DNA from: CAWEQW01 sp963811365
GTDB taxonomy: Bacteria > Actinomycetota > Actinomycetes > Propionibacteriales > Nocardioidaceae
Reading direction: 5' to 3'
Length of the DNA stretch: 64,000 nucleotides
Assembly: GCA_963811365.1 (NCBI GenBank)
Contig: CAWEQW010000006.1
Location: 1 to 64,000 of the forward strand
Part shown: one piece after another, positions 26,818 to 34,358 of the stretch
Layout of the letters: the number at the start of each line of letters is the position of its first letter
How positions within the stretch are numbered: the first letter of the stretch is position 1
Program-made: the position numbers and the translations under genes
The notes under the pieces: model-generated
What the model saw: only the letters and a program-made list of their open reading frames with translations
What the model was told of the DNA's origin: nothing
Databases searched by the model: none

Positions 26818-27954
26818 ATGGCGCAGAGGTTCCTGCGGGCTGTCCTGATGCTGCTCGTGGCGGGTGCCACGGTGCTCGCGGGCACCCTGACGTCAGCGGC
26901 GTCCGCGGCCGTCAGCGCCACCCCGTCGTTCTCCTGGGTGCCCGACGGGACGGTGTACGCCATGGCCCAGGCCAACGGCGTGGTCTACATCGGCGGGACG
27001 TTCACGTCGTTGAGGGCGCCGTCGAGCAACGCCCGGATCACCCGCAACCACCTCGCCGCGCTCAACGCGACGACCGGCGCCCCGCTGGCCTGGAACCCGT
27101 CGGCCAACGGCACGGTGCGCGCGCTGGCCGTCGGGCCCAACGGCATCGTCTACGCCGGCGGCGCCTTCACCTCCGTCGGAGGCTCCGCGGCCACCCGGAT
27201 CGCGGCCATCACCAGCGCGGGCCGACGGGTCGCCGCGTTCAAGGCCTCGGCCAACAACACCGTCCGCGCGATCTCCGCCACCTCCGCAGGACTCTTCGTC
27301 GGCGGCAACTTCGGCAGGTTCAACGGCCGGGCGCGCGTGGGTGCCGTGAGGCTCGACCCCGGGACCGGGGCGACCCTGAGGCGCTGGAACGCCGCGGTCG
27401 GTGGCGGACGCGTCCGGTCCCTCGCGCTCTCCCCGAACGGCGTGCTGATCCTCGGCGGATCGTTCGCGACGCTGTCCGGAAGGCCGCGCAGGTTCCTCGG
27501 GGCGGTGTCACCGGCAAGCGGTGCGGCGACGGCGTGGAGGCCCGCGGCGATCTGTAGCACCTGCCAGGTGCTCGGCATCGCCACCACGCGCGGACGCGTC
27601 TACACCGCGACCGGCGGGGCCGGCGGTGGTCGGGCGGTCGCCTGGTCGCTGTCGTCGAACACCCGGCTCTGGCAGAAGCACGGCGACGGCGACGTGCAGG
27701 CAGTGGCCGTCTCCGGAACGACGGCGTACTTCGGCGGCCACTTCGGTCCGTCGTTCTCCGGAGCGACCCGCCACCAGCTGGTCGCGCTGAGCACCGGCAA
27801 CGGCGCCGTGCAGCCGTACGCGCTGTCGCTGACCGGCAACGACCACCCGGGCATCTGGGCGATCGTCATCAGAGGCGGCTACCTCCGGCTCGGCGGCGGG
27901 CTGCGCTTCGCGCACGCTCCCGAGGCGCGGTACGCCGCGATGCGCATCACCTGA
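26818..27954 (+). CDS. Secreted beta-propeller protein (delta-60-like repeats)
   Basis: 378 residues with a Sec signal peptide (FLRAVLMLLVAGATVLAGTL, cleavage near SAASA). The mature protein is a repeat propeller in which blades contain V(Y/I)xGGxFTS-type strands: VVYIGGTFTSLR, IVYAGGAFTSVGG, LFVGGNFGRFNG, VLILGGSFATLSG, TAYFGGHFGPSF. Between them come LNATTGAPLAWNP-type turns. ATG 26818 follows GGTGGGGAG with 8 bases (GTG 26812 is also in frame). It is a close paralogue of the gene at 38562-39719 and more distant from that at 34355-36262. No catalytic residues are apparent; it may bind the polymer or another surface partner. Placement between the polymerase-like gene and a sulfotransferase ties it to the locus. 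Confidence 0.75.
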   Translation: MAQRFLRAVLMLLVAGATVLAGTLTSAASAAVSATPSFSWVPDGTVYAMAQANGVVYIGGTFTSLRAPSSNARITRNHLAALNATTGAPLAWNPSANGTVRALAVGPNGIVYAGGAFTSVGGSAATRIAAITSAGRRVAAFKASANNTVRAISATSAGLFVGGNFGRFNGRARVGAVRLDPGTGATLRRWNAAVGGGRVRSLALSPNGVLILGGSFATLSGRPRRFLGAVSPASGAATAWRPAAICSTCQVLGIATTRGRVYTATGGAGGGRAVAWSLSSNTRLWQKHGDGDVQAVAVSGTTAYFGGHFGPSFSGATRHQLVALSTGNGAVQPYALSLTGNDHPGIWAIVIRGGYLRLGGGLRFAHAPEARYAAMRIT

Positions 27955-28002
27955 CCGCGCACCACCCGACCACGACATCTGAGACCCAGGGGGGACCCTC
28001 AC

Positions 28003-28914
28003 ATGGGAATGGCGACCTTCGCCAAGCACGTCGCACCGGACTGGGCCAAGGAGCTGTCCAGGCCCGCCTTCCGCGGCATCGGGTACGCCACCTCGCCGTT
28101 GCGTCCGCTGCCGGAGTTCCTGGTCATCGGCACCAAGCGCGGCGGGACCCAGTCGCTGTACCAGTACCTGCTCAGGCACCCCGCGGTCCTGCCGATGTGG
28201 CCGGGGGTCGAGAACGCCAAGAAGACCCACTTCTTCGACCAGAACTTCCACCGCGGTGAGCACTGGTATCGCGGGCACTTCCCGACCGTCGTGCAGCGGC
28301 GGCGCGTCGAGCGCCGGGTCGGGGTCGCCCCGGTGTCGGGCGAGTCGGCGCCCTACTACATGTTCCACCCACTGGTGCTGGAGCGGGTGCGCGCGACGAT
28401 CCCCGACGTGAAGATCATGGTGCTGCTGCGCAACCCGGTCAGCCGGGTCTGGTCGCACTACCACGAGCGCGTCAACGCGGGGACCGAGACGCTGTCGTTC
28501 CGGGAGGCCCTGGCGGCCGAGGACGGGCGCCTCGACGGCGAGGTGGAGCGGATGCGCGCGCAGCCCCGCTACTACAGCGAGCGGCACGACTTCTTCAGCT
28601 ACCTCGCCCGCGGGCGCTACCTCGAGCTGCTCGAGCCGTGGCTGGAGGCCTTCCCCGGCGAGCAGGTCCACATCATCCGCAGCGAGGACATGTACGCGGA
28701 CCCGGGCACGACGCTGTCCGCGGCCCACGAGTTCCTCGGCCTGCCCGCCGTACCGCCCGAGCCGCACCGCTACAACCACATCCCGGCCAAGAGCATGGAC
28801 CCGGAGATCCGCGCGTGGCTCACCGACTACTACCGCCCGCATGTCCAGGCGCTCGAGCTGCGGCTGGGTCGGTCGTTCGGCTGGGCCGGGCTGTCGACGG
28901 AGCAGACCGTCTGA
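28003..28914 (+). CDS. PAPS-dependent sulfotransferase, second copy
   Basis: 303 residues, ATG 28003 after AGGGGGG. The 5'-phosphosulfate loop reads FLVIGTKRGGTQSLYQYL (~39-56) and the 3'-phosphate motif VLLRNPVSRVWSHYHE (~139-154). THFFDQNFHRGEHWY and the C-terminal YNHIPAKSMDPEIR resemble heparan-type N/O-sulfotransferase-like bacterial enzymes. It differs clearly from the enzyme at 22708, so the locus may sulfate two positions. It follows the propeller gene by 48 bases in the same direction and is followed by a strand switch. Confidence 0.85.
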   Translation: MGMATFAKHVAPDWAKELSRPAFRGIGYATSPLRPLPEFLVIGTKRGGTQSLYQYLLRHPAVLPMWPGVENAKKTHFFDQNFHRGEHWYRGHFPTVVQRRRVERRVGVAPVSGESAPYYMFHPLVLERVRATIPDVKIMVLLRNPVSRVWSHYHERVNAGTETLSFREALAAEDGRLDGEVERMRAQPRYYSERHDFFSYLARGRYLELLEPWLEAFPGEQVHIIRSEDMYADPGTTLSAAHEFLGLPAVPPEPHRYNHIPAKSMDPEIRAWLTDYYRPHVQALELRLGRSFGWAGLSTEQTV

Positions 28915-29000
28915 GGCCGACGCGAGCGAGGGCCCTGTCAGGAGCTCGAGCAGCGCGCCCGCTGAGAGCGGTCCCGGCCGTTGGGCGGTAGCGGCGCCGG

Positions 29001-29711
29001 CTACTCGAGGAGCAGGTCGCCTCTGACGACAGCGCCGGCAACGTCGTGGATGCGGGCGTTGTGGCTCCGGGCGTACCTGCGGAGTATCAGGAACGCCTCG
29101 TCGACGGTGGTCTCCCGCTTGGCGGCGAGCACGCCTTTGGCCTGCTCGATGATGAGCCGGGTGTTCAGCGCCTGCTGCAGCTGTTCGGCGGTGCGCTGCT
29201 GCTGCCGGGCGGCCGAGGCGTGGGTCAGGTAGCCGGTCGCGATGCGGGAGAAGACCCCGGCGACGCGCAGATCCTCGGTCGTCCAGCAGCGCGGCTCGCT
29301 GTCATAGAGGTTCACCGCGCCGATCGCCTCGCCCTCGGCCAGCATCGGGATGCCGGCCACGGCGCGGATCCCCGCGGTCTTGGCCGTGACCACGTAGTCC
29401 GGCCAGCGTTCGCCGGCGTCCCCCGTGGCGATGTCCTCGACCGCCACCGCGTGGCCAGTTGACACGGCGTCGATGCACGGGCCCTTCTGCCAGTGCTCCT
29501 GCGTCCGCTCGAGGGTGGCGATCGCCTGGACGGCGGCGGTGACGAAGCGCTGCTGGCCGTCGTGAACCAGCGTCACGCCCGCTCCGGTCAGGCTGAGCAC
29601 CTCGGCCATCTCCTGGGTGAGGTTGTGGAGGACGTCACCGATGCCGTAGCCGCCGGTGAGAGTCGAGGCGAACCGCTCCAGGCTGTCCAGGAGTGTCTCG
29701 GGACTCGGCAC
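29001..29711 (-). CDS. GAF-ANTAR protein, RNA-binding antiterminator-like regulator
   Basis: 236 residues. The GAF domain (~15-150) contains FVTAAVQAIATLERTQ and AVAGIPMLAEGEAIGAVNLY. The ANTAR domain (~165-225) reads LQQALNTRLIIEQAKGVLAA followed by ETTVDEAFLILRRYARSHN, with the conserved Ala, Lys-Gly and Ala-Phe positions. ANTAR proteins bind paired hairpins in nascent RNA and prevent termination. GTG 29711 has AAGGGG eight bases upstream. The protein stands alone within the interrupted polysaccharide region. Its RNA targets could be anywhere in the genome; I did not find a convincing dual-hairpin target here. Confidence 0.85.
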   Translation of the reverse strand: MPSPETLLDSLERFASTLTGGYGIGDVLHNLTQEMAEVLSLTGAGVTLVHDGQQRFVTAAVQAIATLERTQEHWQKGPCIDAVSTGHAVAVEDIATGDAGERWPDYVVTAKTAGIRAVAGIPMLAEGEAIGAVNLYDSEPRCWTTEDLRVAGVFSRIATGYLTHASAARQQQRTAEQLQQALNTRLIIEQAKGVLAAKRETTVDEAFLILRRYARSHNARIHDVAGAVVRGDLLLE

Positions 29712-29750
29712 CTCGGATCACCCCTTCGTAAGGGCAGAGCTCGCGCCCCG

Positions 29751-29780
29751 CGCAGCCGCAGCCGCAGCCGCAGCCGCAGC
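29751..29780. repeat. Hexanucleotide tandem repeat (CGCAGC), five units
   Basis: Five perfect copies of CGCAGC lie upstream of the ANTAR gene. Such runs vary in length by slippage. The 29712-29888 gap otherwise shows only the ANTAR ribosome site. Confidence 0.8.
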
Positions 29781-29888
29781 CTATCTCGGCCGCGGCGCCC
29801 CCGGTCGAGTCGTGGCGGCTGCGCGGTCGCGGTCGCCCCGATGCGCCGCACCGACGTCGCCAGACGGTCCCGGCACGGACTAGACCGG

Positions 29889-30155
29889 TCACCGGACCGG
29901 GCAGACCACGCGACACGCGGCCCGCGGCCCGCGGCCGACGGACACCGGCACCGCGTGCGTCAACAGCGCGAGGAGGAAGTGGCCCGGCTCCTCGTACATC
30001 GCCATGTGAGCCGAGTCCTCGAACCACTCCACGACCACGCTCGGCGCCTCCAGCCGGGCCAGCCACTCCTCCACCGGCTCGGGAGGCGTCATGGCGTCGT
30101 GACGGCCGAGCAGCTGCACCGGTCGCGGATCCGGGCGGCGAGAGCGCGGCAGGTC
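29889..30155 (-). pseudogene. C-terminal remnant of an alpha/beta hydrolase
   Basis: The frame reads VQLLGRHDAMTPPEPVEEW, then VVEWFEDSAHMAMYEEPGHF and LLALLTHAV. These are the C-terminal aspartate strand (HDAMTP) and the catalytic-histidine segment (DSAHMAMYEEP) of proline-iminopeptidase-like hydrolases. The nucleophile elbow and the first two thirds are missing: upstream the frame runs at once into the ABC permease gene, which ends at 30162. The scar suggests that the ABC operon replaced the rest of the gene, or that a deletion joined the two. Not expected to be functional. Confidence 0.7.
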
Positions 30156-30161
30156 TACACG

Positions 30162-30926
30162 TCAGATGACCTTGCGGTGGTAGGCGGTCATCGCGACGGC
30201 GTACGCGATGACGAGGATGCCGAGGCACCACGCGAGCGCCACCCAGATGTCGGCGCCGACCGGCTGCTGCGCGAAGAGGTCCCGGATCGTGTTCACGATC
30301 GACGTCACCGGCTGGTGCTCGGCGAAGGCGCGCACCGGGCCGGGCATGGTGGCCGTGAGCACGAACGCCGAGCTGATGAACGGCAGGAGGATGAGCGGGT
30401 AGGAGAACGCGCTCGCACCGTCCACGGACTTCGCGGACAGCCCGGCGATGACGGCGAGCCAGGTCAACGCGAGGGTGAACAGGACCAGGATGCCGCCCAC
30501 CGCGAGCCACGCCAGCACCCCCGCCGACGAGCGGAAGCCCATCAGAAGCGCGACCAGCACGACGACCGTGAGCGAGACCAGGTTGGCCACGAGCGAGGTC
30601 AGGACGTGCGCCCACAGCACGGCCGACCGCGCGACCGGCATCGACTGGAACCGCTCGAAGATGCCGCTCCGCATGTCCAGGAAGAGCCGGAACGCGGTGT
30701 AGGAGATGCCCGAGGCGATCGTGATGAGCAGGATGCCGGGCAGCAGGTAGTTCACGTACCGCTCGGACCCGGTGTCGATCGCGCCGCCGAACACGTAGAC
30801 GAACAGCAGCAGCATCGCGACCGGCATGATCGTGGTCGTGATGATGGTGTCGGGGCTGCGCGTGATGTGGCGCAGCGAGCGTCCCAGCAGGACGGCGGTG
30901 TCACCGAGGAAGTGCTTGGTCATCAT
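30162..30926 (-). CDS. ABC-2 type exporter permease (DrrB-like)
   Basis: About 254 residues with six hydrophobic segments, starting with HFLGDTAVLLGRSLRHITRSP, the amphipathic entry of DrrB-type permeases. Helices include ITTTIMPVAMLLLFVYVFGG, YVNYLLPGILLITIASG and the ABC-2 signature region near ERFQSMPVARSAVL, a coupling-helix motif. The start is placed at ATG 30926 (AGGTGAGG just upstream); GTG 30935 is also in frame. The gene overlaps the ATPase gene, so the two are coupled. With the ATPase it would export a hydrophobic compound, possibly a drug or lipid; the substrate is unknown. Confidence 0.85.
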   Translation of the reverse strand: MMTKHFLGDTAVLLGRSLRHITRSPDTIITTTIMPVAMLLLFVYVFGGAIDTGSERYVNYLLPGILLITIASGISYTAFRLFLDMRSGIFERFQSMPVARSAVLWAHVLTSLVANLVSLTVVVLVALLMGFRSSAGVLAWLAVGGILVLFTLALTWLAVIAGLSAKSVDGASAFSYPLILLPFISSAFVLTATMPGPVRAFAEHQPVTSIVNTIRDLFAQQPVGADIWVALAWCLGILVIAYAVAMTAYHRKVI

Positions 30927-31734
30927 GGTCCTCACCTGTCCGTGCCGCCGACCGGCTGCGTGGCCGCGTCTCCGTGGTGCCGACGATGGCGAGGAAGACC
31001 TCCTCGAGGGTCGGCTGCTTCTCGACGTACTCCACCCGGGCCGGCGGGAGGAGCTGCTTGAGCTCGCCGAGCGTGCCGTTCACGAGGATCCGACCCTCGT
31101 GGAGGATGGCGATCCGGTCGGCGAGGTGCTCGGCCTCGTCCAGGTACTGCGTCGTGAGCAGCACCGTCGTACCGTGCTCGGCCAGGTCCTTGACGCTGGC
31201 CCACACCTCGTTGCGCGACTGCGGGTCGAGCCCGGTGGTCGGCTCGTCGAGGAAGATCACCGGCGGACTGCCGATCAGGCTCATCGCGATGTCGAGGCGG
31301 CGGCGCATGCCTGCGGAGTACGTCGACACGCGCCGCTCCGCCGCGTCGGTGAGCTGGAAGCGGCGCAGCAGGTCCTCGGCGATCCGGCCGACGTCATCGA
31401 GGTGCCGCAACCGGGCCACGAGCACCAGGTTCTCCCGCCCGGTGAGGATCTCGTCCACGGCCGCGAACTGGCCGGTGAGGCTGATCGACTCGCGCACGCT
31501 CGCCGGTTGCGTCGCGACGTCGAAGCCGTCGACGGCGACGGTTCCGGCGTCGGGCTCGAGCAGCGTGGACAGGATCCTCACGACCGTGGTCTTGCCGGCG
31601 CCGTTGGAGCCGAGCAGGGCGACGATGCTGCCCCGCGCCACGTCGAGGTCCACGCCGCGCAGCACCCGCAGCTGCTTGTAGGACTTCTCCAGACCCTGCA
31701 CGCGGATCGCGGGGTCGGCCGCCTGCCTGGTCAT
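30901..31734 (-). CDS. ABC transporter ATPase (DrrA-like)
   Basis: 277 residues. Walker A GSNGAGKTTVVRIL (~43-56), Q-loop at ISLTGQFAAVDEILTG, ABC signature YSAGMRRRLDIAMSL (near 140), Walker B PPVIFLDEPTTGLDP (near 160) and the switch histidine replaced by LLTTQYLDEAE, the glutamine variant typical of DrrA and related drug-resistance ATPases. The C-terminal ~70 residues (LPPARVEYVEKQPTLEEVFLAI) match the DrrA regulatory domain. ATG 31734 overlaps the DUF1048 stop (ATGA). It partners the permease directly downstream. Confidence 0.9.
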   Translation of the reverse strand: MTRQAADPAIRVQGLEKSYKQLRVLRGVDLDVARGSIVALLGSNGAGKTTVVRILSTLLEPDAGTVAVDGFDVATQPASVRESISLTGQFAAVDEILTGRENLVLVARLRHLDDVGRIAEDLLRRFQLTDAAERRVSTYSAGMRRRLDIAMSLIGSPPVIFLDEPTTGLDPQSRNEVWASVKDLAEHGTTVLLTTQYLDEAEHLADRIAILHEGRILVNGTLGELKQLLPPARVEYVEKQPTLEEVFLAIVGTTETRPRSRSAARTGEDHDDQALPR

Positions 31735-32096
31735 GGCGTGTCGCCCGCGACGCGGTCGATGGCGAGGGTCAGCCGTTCCCGCTCCTTGTTGATCCACTGC
31801 CCCTGCGAGTAGTTGCGGAGGAACTCCTCGGCGAACTCGACGGGGTCGTCCCCGACCACCGCCCGGATCGGTGTGCCGCTCGCCGCGCTCTGCTCGAAGA
31901 GGTCCTCGAGGTCCTCGAGCATCGCCATCAGGACGTTCCCCCTCGTGATCGCTCCGAAGTACGTCAGGTACCGCTCGAGCGCGTCGACCGCCGTGCGGTA
32001 GTTCGCGGGGAGCTGCTGCTTGCGCGCCTTGTACTGCCGCCAACGCCGCTTGTCGCCGAACTCGCCGACGAGCTTCTCCACCCACTGTGCGGGCAT
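31731..32096 (-). CDS. DUF1048-family protein
   Basis: 121 residues, mainly helical. The start MPAQWVEKLVGEFGDKRRW and the core YRTAVDALERYLTYFGAITRG match the DUF1048 family, found beside PadR regulators and ABC exporters in many Gram-positive bacteria. VGDDPVEFAEEFLRNY closes the conserved part. No catalytic residues or signal are seen. ATG 32096 lies three bases after the PadR stop, and the gene overlaps the ATPase ATG by four bases. It may be an accessory or adaptor of the PadR-ABC module, but its role is not known. Confidence 0.8.
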   Translation of the reverse strand: MPAQWVEKLVGEFGDKRRWRQYKARKQQLPANYRTAVDALERYLTYFGAITRGNVLMAMLEDLEDLFEQSAASGTPIRAVVGDDPVEFAEEFLRNYSQGQWINKERERLTLAIDRVAGDTP

Positions 32097-32098
32097 CG

Positions 32099-32428
32099 CT
32101 ACCTGCCTCCCTCGCGGAGCCGTTCGAGACGTTCTGTGAGGAAGCTCCAGGTCCTCCAGAACCCTTCGAGGTACTCCTCGCCGTGAGCGTTGAGGGAGTA
32201 CACCTTGCGCGGCGGGCCCTTCTCGGAAGGGACCTTCTGCACGTCGACGAGACCGCGCTGCTCGACCCTGACGAGCAGCGCGTAGACGGTCCCCTCGGCG
32301 ATGTCGGAGAAGCCCTGCTCGCGCAGCCATGCCGTGATCTCGTAGCCGTACGCCGGGCGGCCGGACAGGATCGCGAGAACGATGCCCTCCAGCGTCCCCT
32401 TGAGCATCTCGGTCTCCTGCCTGCCCAC
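32099..32428 (-). CDS. PadR-family transcriptional repressor
   Basis: 109 residues, the short PadR form. The winged helix shows MLKGTLEGIVLAILSGRPAYG, YEITAWLREQGFSDIAEGTVY and ALLVRVEQRGLVDVQKVP, then the C-terminal dimerisation helix GFWRTWSFLTERLERL. PadR proteins usually repress the adjacent transporter and release DNA when a toxic compound binds. GTG 32428 is the first gene of the padR-DUF1048-ABC operon. A palindrome at 32468-32477 lies in the putative promoter, 40 bases upstream, and is the likely operator. Confidence 0.9.
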   Translation of the reverse strand: MGRQETEMLKGTLEGIVLAILSGRPAYGYEITAWLREQGFSDIAEGTVYALLVRVEQRGLVDVQKVPSEKGPPRKVYSLNAHGEEYLEGFWRTWSFLTERLERLREGGR

Positions 32429-32467
32429 GGAACGCCTCCCTCGGCCGCTACTACTCAGTGGTGCTGA

Positions 32468-32477
32468 CTACTAGTAG
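32468..32477 (-). promoter_or_regulatory. Candidate PadR operator (CTACTAGTAG palindrome)
   Basis: A perfect 10-bp palindrome CTACTAGTAG in an AT-richer patch, with a further CTACTAC at 32448-32454 and GTGTCACTGAC beside it. It lies ~40-50 bases upstream of the padR GTG, where RNA polymerase would bind. No binding data. Confidence 0.5.
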
Positions 32478-32560
32478 ATAGTGTCACTGACTAGCGGCGT
32501 CGCGCAAGGGGCCGCTGGTCCTTCGTCGCGGCGGCGCGCCAGGTGGGCGGCGGGTCGGCA

Positions 32561-32621
32561 GCACCCGCGGCGCGGCCCGGCAGGATCCGCGGCGCGGCCC
32601 CCGGCACCAGCGGCTCGGCGG
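32561..32621 (+). repeat. Three degenerate copies of the CCGCGGCGCGGC word
   Basis: CACCCGCGGCGCGGCCCGG, ATCCGCGGCGCGGCC and AGCGGCTCGGCGG follow each other between the divergent padR and F420-type genes. They belong to the word family seen at 9.1, 15.2 and 16.6 kb. Confidence 0.6.
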
Positions 32622-32633
32622 TAACCTGCCGAC

Positions 32634-33098
32634 GTGGGACTGACGAGTGCTCTGGCGGCGAAGGCGTTGACCACCCGAGGCGTGGTGCGGGCTCCGATCG
32701 CGCTCTACCGGCACGGGTGGGGGTGGCTGTTCGGCAGCCGGATCCTGATGCTCGAGCACACCGGCCGCACGACCGGGCAGCCGCGGTACGTCTGCCTCGA
32801 GGTGGTGGAGCGTCCCGCCGCCGACCGAGTGGTCGTCGTCAGCGGGTTCGGTGCGCGCGCCCAGTGGTACCGCAACCTGGCCGCGGACCCGCACTGCCGC
32901 GTCACCATCGGACGGCGGGCCAGCGTCCCCGCGACGGCGCGACTGATGGATGCCGCGGAGAGTCGGGACGCGCTCATCCGCTACCAGCAGGCGCACCCGG
33001 CCGCCTGGAGGCAGCTCCGGCGGGTCATCGAGAAGGCCGTGCACCATCCCGTCGAGGAGCTGCCGATGGTCGAGCTCGCGCTGGCCGCCGGCCTCTGA
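32634..33098 (+). CDS. F420-dependent nitroreductase-family protein (Ddn-like)
   Basis: 154 residues with the split-barrel fold of deazaflavin (F420)-dependent reductases. Diagnostic pieces are ILMLEHTGRTTGQPRYVCLE (~37-56), VVVVSGFGARAQWYRNLAADP (~68-88) and CRVTIGRR. The Gly-Arg-Thr/Ser-Gly loop binds F420. These enzymes reduce quinones or nitro compounds with reduced F420; the natural substrate is uncertain. GTG 32634 has no strong ribosome site and may be leaderless. It is convergent with the kinase-like gene, whose stop lies six bases away. Confidence 0.85.
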   Translation: MGLTSALAAKALTTRGVVRAPIALYRHGWGWLFGSRILMLEHTGRTTGQPRYVCLEVVERPAADRVVVVSGFGARAQWYRNLAADPHCRVTIGRRASVPATARLMDAAESRDALIRYQQAHPAAWRQLRRVIEKAVHHPVEELPMVELALAAGL

Positions 33099-33104
33099 GA
33101 CGGC

Positions 33105-34358
33105 TCAGAGCTGCAGCAGCGCCGGGTGGAGCCGCGGGTTCCACCCGCTGCCGCGCGCGGCCAGCTCCGCCGCCCGGGTCAGGATCTCCACCACGTACAG
33201 CGACGCGACGACCTCCCGCATCGACGGCACGACGTGCAGCACCTCCAGCGACGGTGCGGCCGCGTCGACGGCGTCCACCGCTGCCCGCAGCGTGCCGTCG
33301 CGCCGCGCGAGGGTCTCCTGGAAGTGCCAGTGCAGCAGGTCGAACCCGACCGGCACGCAGGCTGCGCTGTACTCCCAGTCCCACGCCACCGGGCCGCTCG
33401 GCGCGATGGCCAGGTTCCACGACACCCAGTCGCCGTGCCAGCGACCCAGCTCGACGTCGTCGGCACCAGCCGTCGCGACCGCCGCGTCCAGCCGCGCGCG
33501 CAGCACCGTCACGGCGTCCGGGACGGCCTGCGCGGCGGCCTCCAGCCGCTGGGACAGCGACCGGAGGTACGACGAGCGCGCCAGTGGCTCCCGGGAGCGG
33601 TCCCCGGTGCGCGCGATCGCCAGGAGGTCCTTGGCCATGGGCTCGGGCCGGCCGCGCAGCGGCAGCAGGCCGCTCGGCAGCGGGTCCGCGACCAGGTACT
33701 CCAGGTGGTGCCACCGGTCGGTGGCGGCGACCGTCGGCACCGCGAAGCGACCCACCCGGCCGTGCAGGTCCCGCAGCGCCGACGTCTCGTTCGCGACCAG
33801 CGCCCGGGTCGCCTCGGACCAGCCGGCCTTCAGGTAGCCGACGGTCGCCCCGTCGTGGGTCATCAGCCGGCCGGTCGGCTTCGCGTTCGGCATCGCCCGG
33901 CGCACCGGGACCACCGCCGACAGGTCGGGTACGCCGAGCTGCTCGGCGATCCTGCGCAGCAGCAGCCACTCGCCGAGCTCGTCGTCGCCGATCCTCCGGT
34001 CCACGCCGACCGTCAGCCGCCCGCGGACGGCCCGCCGCAGGACGCCGCTGCGCCATCCCAGGGCCCCGGCGCGCGCGGCGAGCCGCGTGCGCCGTCCCTG
34101 CGTCTGCGCGCCGCCGGTGAGCGCGGCGGCGACGGCGTGCGGGTGGTGCAGCGGGAGCAGGTAGCGCGGCCGGTCCAGGCCCGGCGCGACGGCGTACTCC
34201 TCGACGACCCGGTGCGTGTCCGGCAGCGTGCCGGTGGTGACGCGCACCGGCCAGTCCGGCAGGTCCGCCGGAGCCCAGAGCCGCTCCGCGAGCCGGTGCA
34301 GGTCCGCCGCGACGACGCCGAGGCGGCGCGCCGGCGCGGCAACCTCCGTGGTGGTCAC
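33105..34358 (-). CDS. Aminoglycoside-phosphotransferase-like (APH fold) kinase
   Basis: 417 residues. The C-terminal half has the APH/choline-kinase catalytic core: LGRWHGDWVSWNLAIAPSG (catalytic Asp and Asn, near residue 305) and VAWDWEYSA (metal-binding Asp, near residue 328). The N-terminal ~200 residues are a divergent nucleotide-binding lobe with YLKAGWSEATRALVANETSAL, where lysine and glutamate fit the ATP site. Such kinases phosphorylate small molecules, sugars or proteins. GTG 34358 overlaps the stop of the propeller gene (GTGA), so it is translated after it and probably acts with it or with the glycan. The substrate is unknown; antibiotic resistance is not implied. Confidence 0.75.
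   Translation of the reverse strand: MTTTEVAAPARRLGVVAADLHRLAERLWAPADLPDWPVRVTTGTLPDTHRVVEEYAVAPGLDRPRYLLPLHHPHAVAAALTGGAQTQGRRTRLAARAGALGWRSGVLRRAVRGRLTVGVDRRIGDDELGEWLLLRRIAEQLGVPDLSAVVPVRRAMPNAKPTGRLMTHDGATVGYLKAGWSEATRALVANETSALRDLHGRVGRFAVPTVAATDRWHHLEYLVADPLPSGLLPLRGRPEPMAKDLLAIARTGDRSREPLARSSYLRSLSQRLEAAAQAVPDAVTVLRARLDAAVATAGADDVELGRWHGDWVSWNLAIAPSGPVAWDWEYSAACVPVGFDLLHWHFQETLARRDGTLRAAVDAVDAAAPSLEVLHVVPSMREVVASLYVVEILTRAAELAARGSGWNPRLHPALLQL

Noticed and set aside
33105..34358. Antibiotic-resistance kinase
   Set aside because: The APH fold is shared by many metabolic kinases; the gene sits in a surface-glycan operon and is overlapped with a propeller gene, so resistance is unsupported.
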